This document shows, one piece after another, positions 1-9,630 of a stretch of 43,127 nucleotides of DNA. Made by a program: the position numbers and the translations under genes. The notes under the pieces were generated by a model. It saw only the letters and a program-made list of their open reading frames with translations. It ran no database searches and was not told the origin of the DNA. The DNA is from Lachnospiraceae bacterium (GTDB taxonomy: Bacteria; Bacillota; Clostridia; Lachnospirales; Lachnospiraceae). Within the stretch, counting starts at the first letter, position 1. Every line of letters starts with the position of its first letter. Location of the stretch: contig JAILLI010000054.1 in assembly GCA_024693225.1 (NCBI GenBank), positions 1 to 43,127 on the forward strand. The letters run 5' to 3'.

Positions 1-33
1 AAGATATAGTATACTCGGAAAGAAGGTGTTTTA

Positions 34-471
34 GTGGCTGCAAGAAATAAATATGTTTACGGTAACACAGCAAGAGCCCTTCAACCAGTCAGACAGGATG
101 TAAGATCACAAAGAAGAGAAACTCTCCGCCCGCGCAAGAGCATTGACAGGGATACCGGAATGAATCCCGGTTTTATGATATTCGTGACGATCGCAATGAT
201 AGTTACGGGAATCGTGTGTGTTCAGTATATACGGATGCAGTCGTCGCTGACTACATATGTCAATCAGATATCAGCGATGGAGATCGAACTGCAGTCACTG
301 CGTGCGGAAAATGATGATTATGAGAGCCGTATTAAAGGCGCGATAGGACTTGAGGACATCAAGAAGCGCGCCATGGATGAACTCGGAATGAAATATGCGA
401 GCGATGAACAGATCGTCGTATACAGCAGTGACGGGACCGATTATGTCAGACAATACGTCTCTCTTGAATAG
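34..471 (+). CDS. ftsL: FtsL/DivIC-like septum formation protein
   Basis: Small bitopic division protein expected to sit in the FtsQ/FtsL/DivIC complex that links the Z ring to septal peptidoglycan synthesis. The 145-aa product has a basic N-terminus, one membrane segment at about residues 45-66 and then a coiled-coil-like stretch (about 68-102), the plan of FtsL and DivIC. The start is GTG at 34, preceded by AAGGTG five bases upstream; a frame open from the left edge ends in TAG at 32-34 and may be the tail of the preceding gene. The gene lies nine bases before the PBP gene, the usual position of ftsL in dcw clusters. FtsL and DivIC cannot be told apart by eye, so the symbol rests on position. 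Confidence 0.8.
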   Translation: MAARNKYVYGNTARALQPVRQDVRSQRRETLRPRKSIDRDTGMNPGFMIFVTIAMIVTGIVCVQYIRMQSSLTTYVNQISAMEIELQSLRAENDDYESRIKGAIGLEDIKKRAMDELGMKYASDEQIVVYSSDGTDYVRQYVSLE

Positions 472-479
472 GTATTGTT

Positions 480-3035
480 TTGGCTAAGCGAGACAAACAA
501 AAAAAAAGAACGGGAAAATTCACACAGGGAATGTCGATAAAGCTGGCAGTATTGTTCATTATGATACTGGTGGCTTTCGCCTTTTTAGGGATAAGGCTTT
601 TTATCATCAACCGCGACAACGGTGACAAATACAAAAAGAGGGTGCTGTCCCAGCAGTCGTACGACAGCATTACTATCCCGGCCAAACGCGGCGATATAGT
701 CGATCGCAACAATACGAAACTCGCCGTTTCACAAAAGGTATATAACGTCTGTATAGATTCCAAGACTCTCAACAAGGATGAGGGGGTCGCGATCGAAGGT
801 ACGATCACGGCGCTTTATTCGACACCGGTTGAGTTTTCCTACACTAAAGATGAACTTCGTTCGTATATTCTTGACAATCCCGACAGCCAGTACAGGATCA
901 TCGCAAAAAAGCAGAGTTATGAAAGCGTGAGCGAGATCATGAACATGGTCAACAATCCGGAAATGTATCCCGATTTCAAAGGTGTGTGGCTTGAGGATAC
1001 TTATGTCAGACAGTATCCTTACAATTCGCTGGCATGCGATGTGATCGGATTTGTCCAGGGGGACAACGAGGGCGCATACGGCCTGGAGGAATTTTATAAC
1101 GACACGCTGGTCGGTACAAACGGCAGGGAATACGGATATCTGAACGATGACGAAAACCTTGAGCGTACCCTTAAGCCCGCACAGGACGGAAAGACGCTCG
1201 TGACCAGCATAGATGTCAACATACAGAGCATAGTCGAGAAGAACATACTTGCCTTTAATGAGGAACACAAGGATGAGGCGAGACCGGGCGCGGGTTCTTC
1301 AAATACCGGTGTCATCATCATGGATCCCAATAACGGCGAGATACTTGCGATGGCGAGTTACCCGACATTCAATCTCAACGATCCGAGAAATACGGACGGT
1401 CTTGATGTTCAGGTCGATCTCGATCCCGAGAAGTTCGGCGGGATCGCCGGGATAATTGACGCAACCCCCGGGCTTGAAAACATGGATCTTGAGAACATGG
1501 ACGACGCACAGATCGCCGAAGCCGTAAGACAGATGGCAGAGGAAGGCGCAAAAGAAGGCGAAAAGGAAAATGAAGAAGGCTCCGCCAGCATAAACATGCA
1601 GATCGGAACGGATAACGAGACTGCGGGAGATACGACGGAGAGCGCGGAGAGTGCGGAGAGTGCGGAGAGTGCGGATACAGGTGATAAACCGGCTGAGGCT
1701 GTCGGAGAGGCCGCAAAAGAAGAGGCCGAAGAAGCCGAAGAGAATAAAGAAGACGATGCCGACAAGGATCCGTATGAGGGACTTACGTATGCCGAGGCTT
1801 ATGAAAAAGCACTTGAGGATGCGAAGATGGAAGCGCTCAATGCACTTTGGAAAAATTTTTGCATCAATTCCACATATGAGCCGGGATCGACGATGAAGCC
1901 CTTTACGATGGCCGCAGGGCTTGAAGAGGGCATACTCAAGGGTGACGAATCATACGTATGCAACGGTGTCACCGAAGTCGGAGGACACCAGATCCACTGC
2001 AGCAACCGTTTGGGACACGGCACACTGACGTTTTCAGGGGCGCTTGAACAGTCATGTAACGTTGCGTTTATGAAGATCGGGACGACGATCGGCAAGAGCA
2101 TTTTCATGAAATACAACCAGCTGTTCAATTTCGGACTCAAGACGAATATAGATCTTACGGGAGAGGCTCTGACCAACTCGCTTGTTTTCGATATCGATAC
2201 GATGACCCCGACTGACCTTGCCATAAGCTCGTTCGGGCAGGGCTTTAACGTTACGATGATACAGATGATCACGGGCTTTTGCAGTCTGATCAACGGCGGG
2301 TATTATTACAAACCCCACGTTGTAACAAAAGTCCTTGATTCGGCCGGTGCAACTGTGGAGACTGTCGAGCCGAGGATAATGAAACAGACCGTATCAGAGG
2401 AGACGAGCGCAAGGATCCGCGATCTTTGCATAGCCGTTGTCGATAACGGTACGGGAAAAAGCGCAAGACCGGCGGGATACCGTATAGGCGGCAAGACCGG
2501 TACTGCCGAAAAATATCCCCGTGGAACGCCGAACTACGTGATCTCGTTCATGTCATTCGCACCGGCTGACGATCCCAAGGTCGTATGCTATGTTGTCATC
2601 GATGAGCCGAATGTTGAGTATCAGGCTGTTTCGAAATATGCGGCTGTTCTCAATAAGGACATACTGACCGAGGTGCTCCCGTACATGGGAATATTCCAGA
2701 CGGAAGAACTTACCGATGAAGAGAAGGAAGAACTTGACGAAAAACGTCAGGATTTCTCAAAGGGCTCCACGGGAGATGAAGAGAACAAAGAGGAAGAACA
2801 GGGCGAGATAATCGTCGATCAGGAAAACGGCGAAGAGAAGACCGAGGAAAAGCCTGAAGGCGGCGCCATAACATTTGTAGATGAGAACGGTAATGAACTG
2901 GACGAGGAAGATACGACAGACAGAAAGGTTGATATAGATCCCGAAACGGGTTACGCGATAGATCCGACCACGGGCGTCCTTTTGGATCCGCAGACAGGCC
3001 AGCCCGTCGACCCGACCGTGACGGATCTGCAGTAG
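480..3035 (+). CDS. Septal class B penicillin-binding protein (FtsI/PBP2B/SpoVD type) with large acidic insert
   Basis: Transpeptidase that cross-links septal peptidoglycan with FtsW. The start is TTG at 480, since the following residues lead into a basic stretch and a membrane anchor (about residues 21-44); ATG at 531 is an alternative that keeps the anchor. A dimerisation domain follows, then the transpeptidase domain with the catalytic SxxK (STMK, Ser470), SCN (525-527) and KTG (672-674). At 851 aa it is clearly longer than usual PBP2B/SpoVD proteins (about 650-720). The excess is an acidic, Ala/Glu-rich segment at about residues 306-455, between the MASYPTF strand and SxxK, and an acidic C-terminal tail from about 740. 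No PASTA domains are evident. It sits between ftsL and ftsW. A vegetative FtsI and sporulation SpoVD cannot be separated with certainty; the division context favours FtsI. Confidence 0.93.
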   Translation: MAKRDKQKKRTGKFTQGMSIKLAVLFIMILVAFAFLGIRLFIINRDNGDKYKKRVLSQQSYDSITIPAKRGDIVDRNNTKLAVSQKVYNVCIDSKTLNKDEGVAIEGTITALYSTPVEFSYTKDELRSYILDNPDSQYRIIAKKQSYESVSEIMNMVNNPEMYPDFKGVWLEDTYVRQYPYNSLACDVIGFVQGDNEGAYGLEEFYNDTLVGTNGREYGYLNDDENLERTLKPAQDGKTLVTSIDVNIQSIVEKNILAFNEEHKDEARPGAGSSNTGVIIMDPNNGEILAMASYPTFNLNDPRNTDGLDVQVDLDPEKFGGIAGIIDATPGLENMDLENMDDAQIAEAVRQMAEEGAKEGEKENEEGSASINMQIGTDNETAGDTTESAESAESAESADTGDKPAEAVGEAAKEEAEEAEENKEDDADKDPYEGLTYAEAYEKALEDAKMEALNALWKNFCINSTYEPGSTMKPFTMAAGLEEGILKGDESYVCNGVTEVGGHQIHCSNRLGHGTLTFSGALEQSCNVAFMKIGTTIGKSIFMKYNQLFNFGLKTNIDLTGEALTNSLVFDIDTMTPTDLAISSFGQGFNVTMIQMITGFCSLINGGYYYKPHVVTKVLDSAGATVETVEPRIMKQTVSEETSARIRDLCIAVVDNGTGKSARPAGYRIGGKTGTAEKYPRGTPNYVISFMSFAPADDPKVVCYVVIDEPNVEYQAVSKYAAVLNKDILTEVLPYMGIFQTEELTDEEKEELDEKRQDFSKGSTGDEENKEEEQGEIIVDQENGEEKTEEKPEGGAITFVDENGNELDEEDTTDRKVDIDPETGYAIDPTTGVLLDPQTGQPVDPTVTDLQ

Positions 3036-3050
3036 ATAAACCATACGATA

Positions 3051-4196
3051 ATGAGCGAACAGAGAAAAAAGAAAAAAGTCAAATACTTCTTCGATTATAC
3101 GATGCTCTTCATCGTAGTGTTTTTGCTGCTTTTCGGACTGGTCATGCTGTATTCGACCAGCTCATACGAAGCCAATGTCAAATTCGAGGATCCGGCATTC
3201 TATTTCAGAAAACAGGCTATAGCATCGGGGATCGGGATCGCGGTCATGCTCATCATCATGCTGATGGATTATCATGTAGTGCAGAAGTTCGCATTGATCG
3301 CTTACGCCGTGTCTCTGGTACTGATACTGCTGGTACTCACTCCGCTCGGATATGAGGCGGGCGGCGCGAGGCGCTGGCTAAACCTCGGAATGTCGCTTCA
3401 GCCGGCTGAGGTTGCAAAGCTCGCACTTATCGTGTTCTTTGCATCGCTCGTGACCAAATTCGGCGAAAGCATAAAAGAAAAGAAGGGATTTATCATTGTC
3501 CTGCTGCTCGCTTTTCCGCACGCCATCTGTGTCCTGACGATAACCCAGAACTTAAGTTCCGCGATAATAATCTTCAGCATAGTCCTGATGATGCTCTTCG
3601 TGGCAACGCCCCAGTACAAGGAGTATTTCATAATAGCCGGTATCGCGATCGCAGTTGCCGTGATAGTCGTGCTGCTCGTTAAATATGATTATATCCCGGC
3701 AACGATGTCATACAGACTTGCAAGGATAAAGGCATGGCTCGATCCGGAAAGCTACGCCGCAAACAAAGGCTTCCAGACGCTGCAGGCTCTTTACGCTATC
3801 GGGTCCGGTGATTATTTCGGGAAAGGGCTCGGACAGAGCATCCAGAAGCTCGGTTATCTTCCGGAGGCGCAGAACGACATGATTTTTTCCATAATCTGTG
3901 AGGAACTCGGGCTGTTCGGCGCTTTTGCCATCATTTTGCTGTTTGTACTGCTGATCTGGAGATTCATGCTGATCGCGAACAATGCTTCCGATATGTTCGG
4001 GGCACTTCTTGTTGTCGGAGTCATGGCCCATATATCCATCCAGGTCATACTCAACATAGCGGTCGTCACGAACACGATACCGAACACGGGAATTACCCTG
4101 CCGTTTATAAGCTACGGCGGCTCCTCTATAGTTTTCCTGCTGGCCGAAATGGGACTGGTGCTTTCAGTGTCAAGAAGCATACGCGTGGAGGGGTAG
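3051..4196 (+). CDS. ftsW: FtsW, SEDS septal peptidoglycan glycosyltransferase
   Basis: Polytopic SEDS-family polymerase that works with the PBP encoded just upstream. The 381-aa protein shows about ten hydrophobic segments and the SEDS hallmarks: RRWLNLG followed by QPAEVAKL, the EAQNDMIF motif in the large extracellular loop, and NTGITLPFISYGGSS near the C-terminus. Length is normal for FtsW. The gene begins 15 bases after the PBP stop and ends three bases before ftsQ, so it is part of one transcription unit. RodA is the paralogous alternative, but the septal PBP and ftsQ/ftsZ neighbours favour FtsW. Confidence 0.95.
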   Translation: MSEQRKKKKVKYFFDYTMLFIVVFLLLFGLVMLYSTSSYEANVKFEDPAFYFRKQAIASGIGIAVMLIIMLMDYHVVQKFALIAYAVSLVLILLVLTPLGYEAGGARRWLNLGMSLQPAEVAKLALIVFFASLVTKFGESIKEKKGFIIVLLLAFPHAICVLTITQNLSSAIIIFSIVLMMLFVATPQYKEYFIIAGIAIAVAVIVVLLVKYDYIPATMSYRLARIKAWLDPESYAANKGFQTLQALYAIGSGDYFGKGLGQSIQKLGYLPEAQNDMIFSIICEELGLFGAFAIILLFVLLIWRFMLIANNASDMFGALLVVGVMAHISIQVILNIAVVTNTIPNTGITLPFISYGGSSIVFLLAEMGLVLSVSRSIRVEG

Positions 4197-4199
4197 TGC

Positions 4200-5042
4200 A
4201 TGGTCGGAGCAGCATCGGTCATGAGAAAAAACAGGCTTATAAGAGCGCTGACGATCATCGTCGTGATCCTTTTGCTGCTGCTCGGTGCCTGTATATATGT
4301 ATGGTATGAATATGAGATAACGAGTGTGACCGTAAAGGGCAATTCGCATTATACGGATGAGGAGATAAAAGATATGGTCTTTACGGGTCCTTATTCGTAC
4401 AATTCGCTCGTGCTCTCGCTGATGTACCGGAATAAGAGCATTGAGGATATCCCGTTCATAGAAAAGATGGACGTGGATATCGTAAATTCAAATTCGGTAC
4501 GGATCAACGTGTATGAGAAGGCGATAGCCGGTTATGTCGAGTATCTCGGCCATTACATGTATTTTGACAAGGACGGTATAGTTGTCGAAAGCTCGAACAG
4601 GATCATTGACGGTATTCCGTTCGTTACGGGACTTTCATTTGATCACGTTGTGCTGCACAAACCGCTCCCGGTCAAAAGATCATCGGTTTTCCTTACGATA
4701 CTGAGCGTAACGCAGCTTCTCGGAAAATACGAGATACAGACCGACAGGATAGCGTTTGATTCCGACGGAAGGATAACTCTTTATTTCGGAAACGCAAGGG
4801 TCCTTCTCGGAACGGATGATTATATTGACGAGAAGATAAATGAGATGCACCTTCTCCTGCCGCAGCTGCAGGGGTATTCCGGAACACTTCATATGGAAAA
4901 TTATGTAGGTGAGGAAGTGAATTTCTCGTTCGAAAAAGACAAGGATCCGAACGAGCTCTCCGAAGAGCCGGAGGAAGAGGATACGGAAGAAGGTTCAGGC
5001 GAAGAGTCGGAAGACGAAAAGGAAGAAGAGAAAAAAGAGTAA
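4200..5042 (+). CDS. ftsQ: FtsQ/DivIB cell-division protein with POTRA domain
   Basis: Bitopic divisome protein bridging FtsL/DivIC and the septal synthase. The 280-aa product has a short cytoplasmic N-terminus, a membrane segment at about residues 13-37, then a POTRA-like domain starting ITSVTVKGNSHYTDEEI, the typical FtsQ/DivIB signature. The start at 4200 is supported by GGAGGGG at 4187-4193, inside the end of ftsW. The last 35 residues are almost all Glu/Asp/Ser/Lys, an acidic tail also seen in the PBP of this cluster. ftsQ lies directly before ftsZ; no ftsA lies between them. Confidence 0.9.
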   Translation: MVGAASVMRKNRLIRALTIIVVILLLLLGACIYVWYEYEITSVTVKGNSHYTDEEIKDMVFTGPYSYNSLVLSLMYRNKSIEDIPFIEKMDVDIVNSNSVRINVYEKAIAGYVEYLGHYMYFDKDGIVVESSNRIIDGIPFVTGLSFDHVVLHKPLPVKRSSVFLTILSVTQLLGKYEIQTDRIAFDSDGRITLYFGNARVLLGTDDYIDEKINEMHLLLPQLQGYSGTLHMENYVGEEVNFSFEKDKDPNELSEEPEEEDTEEGSGEESEDEKEEEKKE

Positions 5043-5071
5043 ATTTTTTACATATTTTGAAAAAAAAGTGT

Positions 5072-5100
5072 TGATTTTACAACTGAATATATTTATTATA
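5072..5100 (+). promoter_or_regulatory. Probable sigma-A promoter of ftsZ
   Basis: TTGATT at 5072-5077 and TATTAT at 5095-5100 are separated by 17 bases, in the AT-rich 169-bp gap between ftsQ and ftsZ. This would give ftsZ its own transcript with a leader of about 105 bases. Seen in sequence; activity is inferred. Confidence 0.55.
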
Positions 5101-5211
5101 TGTTTGTATGGGTTTACGTAATATTGTTAACGTAACAAATTGTGGTATGTTTTTGGTATGACACAATAAATATATGAGGGACAGTTTAGTGATTGTAAGG
5201 AGGAGTAAAAA

Positions 5212-6612
5212 GTGCTGGAGATTAAGAACAATGAAGTAGAAGCTGCAGCAAGAATTCTCGTCGTAGGGGTCGGCGGGGCCGGTAACAACGCCGTAAACAG
5301 AATGGTCGAAGAGAATATAGCCGGAGTTGAATTCCTGGGTGTCAATACAGACAGCCAGGCTCTTAAGATGTGTAATTCCCACAGACTGCTGCAGATCGGA
5401 GAGAAGCTTACACAGGGGCTCGGAGCCGGTGCGGTTCCCGAGATAGGTGAAAAAGCTGCCGAAGAATCAGCCGAAACCATCGCCACAGCCATCAAAGGCG
5501 CACATATGGTCTTTGTTACATGCGGTATGGGCGGCGGTACCGGAACCGGAGCAGCTCCCGTTATAGCCAAGATCGCCAAGGAACAGGGCGCTCTTACGGT
5601 AGGTATAGTCACCAAGCCCTTCAGGTTTGAAGCAAGAAAGCGTATGGAAAACGCCATAGGCGGTATCGAAAAGCTTAAACAGAACGTAGATACACTGATC
5701 GTTATCCCCAATGACAAACTCCTTGATATAGTAGACAGAAGAACCAGCATGGCGGACGCCCTCAAGAAAGCGGATGAGGTCCTGCAGCAGGGTGTGCGCG
5801 GTATAACCGATCTTATAAATGTCCCTTCACTTATAAATCTTGACTTTGCAGATGTACGTACGGTCATGCAGGACAAGGGTATCGCACATCTGGGCATCGG
5901 TATGGCAAGCGGTGATGACAAGGCTGTTGAGGCAGTCAAGCTTGCCGTCAATTCTCCTCTGCTCGAGACCACCATTCAGGGGGCGAGCGACCTTATCGTT
6001 AATATATCCGGAGACATATCACTGTATGATGCATATGATGCGGTTGAATATGTAAGAGATATAACGGGTGACGAGGTCAACCTCATCATGGGTGCAAGAG
6101 ATGATGCCAGAGAAGCGGATACATGTACCGTGACCGTGTTTGCGACAGGTATTGACGAGAATGCCGCCAAAGCAGCCGCAGCTGCCCAGCAGCCGTCGGG
6201 AAGATATATGAACAGAAGGCCCCAGATGGGTATGAACGGTGTCGGCATGGCAGGGGCAGGAATGATAGGAAATGTACAGATGATGAACGGCCTCGGTCAG
6301 ATGAACGGGCCTATGGTCGGTTCTATGCAGGGCATGCCCCAGCCTATGTACGGAAACGGTCAGGTCGGTGCATATACCCAGCCCTTACCGCAGAATATGA
6401 ATACTCCGATGGGAAATCCCGGCGTTACAGGGACCATACCTCAAACGCAGATTGGACAGGCTCCCGCGGCTTCGATACCTACACCGTCACAGCCCACACA
6501 GCAGCGGACGGTAAGCTCTCTTACAGGGATATCAAGGCCGACAGCTCCGCTTGAGAGCAAGGTTGAAGCCAAGTCCATCAAGATACCGGATTTTCTGAAG
6601 AATAATAAATAA
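5212..6612 (+). CDS. ftsZ: Cell division GTPase FtsZ
   Basis: Tubulin-like GTPase that polymerises into the Z ring. The start is GTG at 5212 behind a strong AAGGAGGAG six bases upstream. The 466-aa protein has the nucleotide-binding [11 protein letters not shown] region (21-31), the tubulin signature GGGTGTG (107-113) and the T7-loop segment NLDFADV. After the globular core (to about residue 318) comes a long linker very rich in Met, Gly, Gln, Asn and Pro, then the conserved tail [12 protein letters not shown] that binds partners such as SepF. The linker makes the protein longer than the usual 350-410 aa. nrdR follows after 14 bases. Confidence 0.98.
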   Translation: MLEIKNNEVEAAARILVVGVGGAGNNAVNRMVEENIAGVEFLGVNTDSQALKMCNSHRLLQIGEKLTQGLGAGAVPEIGEKAAEESAETIATAIKGAHMVFVTCGMGGGTGTGAAPVIAKIAKEQGALTVGIVTKPFRFEARKRMENAIGGIEKLKQNVDTLIVIPNDKLLDIVDRRTSMADALKKADEVLQQGVRGITDLINVPSLINLDFADVRTVMQDKGIAHLGIGMASGDDKAVEAVKLAVNSPLLETTIQGASDLIVNISGDISLYDAYDAVEYVRDITGDEVNLIMGARDDAREADTCTVTVFATGIDENAAKAAAAAQQPSGRYMNRRPQMGMNGVGMAGAGMIGNVQMMNGLGQMNGPMVGSMQGMPQPMYGNGQVGAYTQPLPQNMNTPMGNPGVTGTIPQTQIGQAPAASIPTPSQPTQQRTVSSLTGISRPTAPLESKVEAKSIKIPDFLKNNK

Positions 6613-6626
6613 GACAGGAGTTCATT

Positions 6627-7076
6627 ATGAAGTGTCCATTTTGCGGTCATGAGAATACAAGAGTCATAGACAGCCGTCCGGCTGATGACAACAATTCGAT
6701 CAGACGCCGCCGTGTCTGTGATGAATGTGATAAGAGATTTACAACATATGAGAAGGTAGAGACGATCCCTATAATCATAATCAAGAAGGATAATAACAGG
6801 GAGGCATATGACAGATCCAAGATAGAAGCGGGAATACTCAGGGCATGTCATAAGAGACCTGTTTCCGCGGCAAGGATCAGCCAGATAGTTGACGAGGTTG
6901 AGACCGCCATCTTTTCATATGAGGAGAAAGAGATACCCAGCAACATAATCGGCGAGCTGATCATGGGCAAGCTCAAGGATCTGGATGCGGTGGCATATGT
7001 CAGATTTGCATCCGTTTACAGGGAATTCAAGGATGTCAATACATTCATGGACGAACTGAAGAAGGTTTTGAAATAA
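6627..7076 (+). CDS. nrdR: Transcriptional repressor NrdR
   Basis: ATP/dATP-sensing repressor of ribonucleotide reductase genes that binds NrdR boxes. The 149-aa protein has the N-terminal zinc ribbon (Cys3, Cys6, Cys31, Cys34, with RVIDSRP between) and an ATP-cone domain from about residue 46 to 136. Length and motifs match the family closely. It lies 14 bases after ftsZ, behind GACAGGAG, and ends before a strong terminator, so it closes the division transcript. Confidence 0.97.
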   Translation: MKCPFCGHENTRVIDSRPADDNNSIRRRRVCDECDKRFTTYEKVETIPIIIIKKDNNREAYDRSKIEAGILRACHKRPVSAARISQIVDEVETAIFSYEEKEIPSNIIGELIMGKLKDLDAVAYVRFASVYREFKDVNTFMDELKKVLK

Positions 7077-7096
7077 TTATTTACATCAGGCTGATG

Positions 7097-7127
7097 CGCT
7101 CCGCACCTCTTGGTGCGGAGCGTTTTA
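7097..7127 (+). terminator. Rho-independent terminator after nrdR
   Basis: Perfect 11-bp stem CGCTCCGCACC / GGTGCGGAGCG with a 4-base loop, followed by TTTTA. It separates the division cluster from the ABC transporter operon. Confidence 0.9.
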
Positions 7128-7162
7128 TGCAAATATATTAACTATAAAGGAGAGAACACAAA

Positions 7163-8683
7163 ATGAGTAAGATCAGGATCATCGCGCTCGCTTTGTGTGT
7201 GGCGATTGTACCGTCTGTTGCACTGACAGCATGTTCAGGTGATAAGGCGGACGCTTCTTCTAAGATAGTTGTAGGGATCCCTCAGGATCTTGAAGACAGT
7301 CTTGACCCACATGAAGCAGTAGCGGCAGGAACTAAGGAAATTCTTTTCAACATCTATGAAGGACTGTTAAAGCCCGATGAAACAGGAAATCTGATACCTG
7401 CGGTAGCAAAAGAGTATTCCGTATCCGACGACGGACTTACCTATTCTTTTGTCCTTAGGGACGGGGTAAAGTTTCATAACGGAAATGATGTTACGGCAGA
7501 GGATGTCAAGTACAGCATTGAGAAAAGTGCCGGACTTGACGGCCATCAGTCCCTTATCGCTGCATTTTCCAACATCAAAGAAGTAAATATCAGGGATCAG
7601 AAGACCATAGACATCGTGCTTTCTGAGCCGGACATTGATTTCCCGGCCTATATAGCAAATCTTAATGCGGCCATCATACCGAAGGACAACGCAAAGCCGG
7701 ATGTCGAACCCGTCGGTACCGGCCCTTATATGTATGTATCCCGGTCACCGCAGGAAAACATGATCCTGAAGAAGTTCGACGGATACTGGGGAACGCCTGC
7801 CAATATAGAGAATGTTACACTGAAGGTCATTCCCAATGCTGATTCCATAGTCATGAATCTTAACGGCGGATCGGTAGATATGTTTGCAAGGCTTACTGCT
7901 ACCCAGACCCTCCAGCTTTCCGATAAGTTCAATGTACTTGACGGAGAGATGAATCTGGTACAGGCCCTGTATTTAAACCATGCCGTAAAGCCTTTTGACA
8001 ATGTGGATGTCTGCCGGGCCCTGTGCTATGCCATTGATGTTGATGAGATATTAAAGCTTACAAGTGACGGAAAGGGCTTCCCGGTCGGAAGCAGCATGTT
8101 CCCTGCATTTTCCAAGTATTATGTGGACCTTACGGGCACCTATACGACCGATCCCGAAAAGGCAAAGGAATTGCTCGCATCTGCCGGTTATCCGGACGGC
8201 TTTTCCTTCTCCATCACGGTGCCTTCCAATTATCAGCCCCATATCGAGACTGCCCAGGTAGTAGCGGAACAGCTCAAAAAGATAGGGGTTAAGGCGGATA
8301 TCAAGCTTGTGGAGTGGAACAGCTGGCTGTCGGATGTTTATTCGGGCAGACAGTTTGAATCGACCCTTATAGGCGTTGATGCCTCGTCACTTACTGCGGG
8401 AGCCATGCTTGACAGATTCAGGTCGGATGCTGCCAATAACTTCACCAACTATTCGAACAGCGAATATGACAGCCTCTATGAGAAGGTCTATACTTCTTCA
8501 TCGGAGGAGGAGAGGATACAGATCTATAAAGACCTCCAGAAGAACCTGGCCGATAATGCAGCAAATGTGTATATACAGGATATGGCTGAATTCGTTGCGC
8601 TGTCGGATAAATACGAGGGATATGTTTTCTATCCTCTCTATGTGCAGGATTTTGCCAGGATAAGATTAAAGGATCAGAAGTAA
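7163..8683 (+). CDS. ABC transporter substrate-binding lipoprotein, peptide/nickel family (SBP_bac_5)
   Basis: Extracellular solute receptor for an oligopeptide/dipeptide/nickel-type importer. The 506-aa protein starts at ATG 7163 behind AAAGGAGAG, has a signal peptide ending in the lipobox LTAC (Cys24), and continues with family 5 features: VGIPQDLEDSLDPHEA near the N-terminus, YEGLLKPDETGNLIPAVAKEY, and LRDGVKFHNGNDVTAEDVKYS. Its stop overlaps the first permease start (TAATG), and permeases and ATPase follow, so it is the first gene of a complete importer operon. The substrate cannot be read from the sequence; peptides are the default expectation. Confidence 0.93.
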   Translation: MSKIRIIALALCVAIVPSVALTACSGDKADASSKIVVGIPQDLEDSLDPHEAVAAGTKEILFNIYEGLLKPDETGNLIPAVAKEYSVSDDGLTYSFVLRDGVKFHNGNDVTAEDVKYSIEKSAGLDGHQSLIAAFSNIKEVNIRDQKTIDIVLSEPDIDFPAYIANLNAAIIPKDNAKPDVEPVGTGPYMYVSRSPQENMILKKFDGYWGTPANIENVTLKVIPNADSIVMNLNGGSVDMFARLTATQTLQLSDKFNVLDGEMNLVQALYLNHAVKPFDNVDVCRALCYAIDVDEILKLTSDGKGFPVGSSMFPAFSKYYVDLTGTYTTDPEKAKELLASAGYPDGFSFSITVPSNYQPHIETAQVVAEQLKKIGVKADIKLVEWNSWLSDVYSGRQFESTLIGVDASSLTAGAMLDRFRSDAANNFTNYSNSEYDSLYEKVYTSSSEEERIQIYKDLQKNLADNAANVYIQDMAEFVALSDKYEGYVFYPLYVQDFARIRLKDQK

Positions 8684-9630
8684 TGAAAACGGTCCTTAAG
8701 AAGATGATCACTTTTTTTATAACGGTCCTGCTGGTCACCCTTTTTGTATTTCTTGCTTTTGAACTGATACCGGGTGACGCGGCGACCGCCAGGCTTGGAA
8801 CCAATGCTACTCCCGAGGCTCTTAGTGCGCTTCGGGAGGAGCTTGGTCTTAACAGGCCTTTTTTTGTACGCTATTTTTCGTGGCTGGGGTCATTCTTTTT
8901 CGGTGACATGGGGATATCCACCTCATACCGTGTGACGGTAAGATCCATGCTGTCTTCCAAGCTTCCCATCACCATGACCCTGACACTTATGTCATTTATC
9001 ATGGTTATAGCCATATCCATCCCGGCCGGGGTCATAACATCCAAGTATGAAGACCGTGTCGGATCAAAGATATGTGATGTTACGGGACAGCTGGCCATGT
9101 CGATCCCGCCCTTTTTTCTGGGTATAATAGTTACCTATGTCTTTGGCATGGTCCTTAGCATGTTCACACCCGGAGGCTATGTATCATATGAGACCGATCC
9201 TTTACGCTTCCTTGGCTATATGTTCTTTCCGGCCCTGGCCATAGCTGTACCTAAAGCCGCTATGAGCACAAAGCTTCTCAAGACATCCATACTGTCCGAA
9301 AGAAGACTTGATTATGTAAGGACCGCTTACAGCAGGGGCAATTCCACTACCGATGTGCTGTATAAGCATGTACTTAAGAATGCCCTTATCCCTGTCATAA
9401 CCTTTCTGGGAATGACACTTGCCGATATAGTGGCGGGAAGTCTTGTCATCGAACAGGTATTTTCCATACCCGGATACGGAAGGCTGCTCATATCCTCTAT
9501 AGCAAACAGGGATTATCCTGTTGTGCAGTCGATAATCACCATAATAGCCATGATAGTCATCCTGATCAATCTGCTGGTTGATATACTTTATCAGGTGCTC
9601 GATCCCAGGCTGAGGGAGGGCAGATCATGA
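8683..9630 (+). CDS. ABC transporter permease, DppB/OppB family
   Basis: First of two membrane subunits of the importer. The 315-aa protein starts with a membrane segment and contains the family region FELIPGDAATARLG, followed by LREELGLNRPFFVRYFSWLGSF, five or six hydrophobic helices and the EAA-type loop around RTAYSRGNSTTDVLYKHVLKNALIP that docks to the ATPase. It overlaps the lipoprotein stop by one base and the next permease by four bases (ATGA), indicating translational coupling. Confidence 0.93.
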   Translation: MKTVLKKMITFFITVLLVTLFVFLAFELIPGDAATARLGTNATPEALSALREELGLNRPFFVRYFSWLGSFFFGDMGISTSYRVTVRSMLSSKLPITMTLTLMSFIMVIAISIPAGVITSKYEDRVGSKICDVTGQLAMSIPPFFLGIIVTYVFGMVLSMFTPGGYVSYETDPLRFLGYMFFPALAIAVPKAAMSTKLLKTSILSERRLDYVRTAYSRGNSTTDVLYKHVLKNALIPVITFLGMTLADIVAGSLVIEQVFSIPGYGRLLISSIANRDYPVVQSIITIIAMIVILINLLVDILYQVLDPRLREGRS

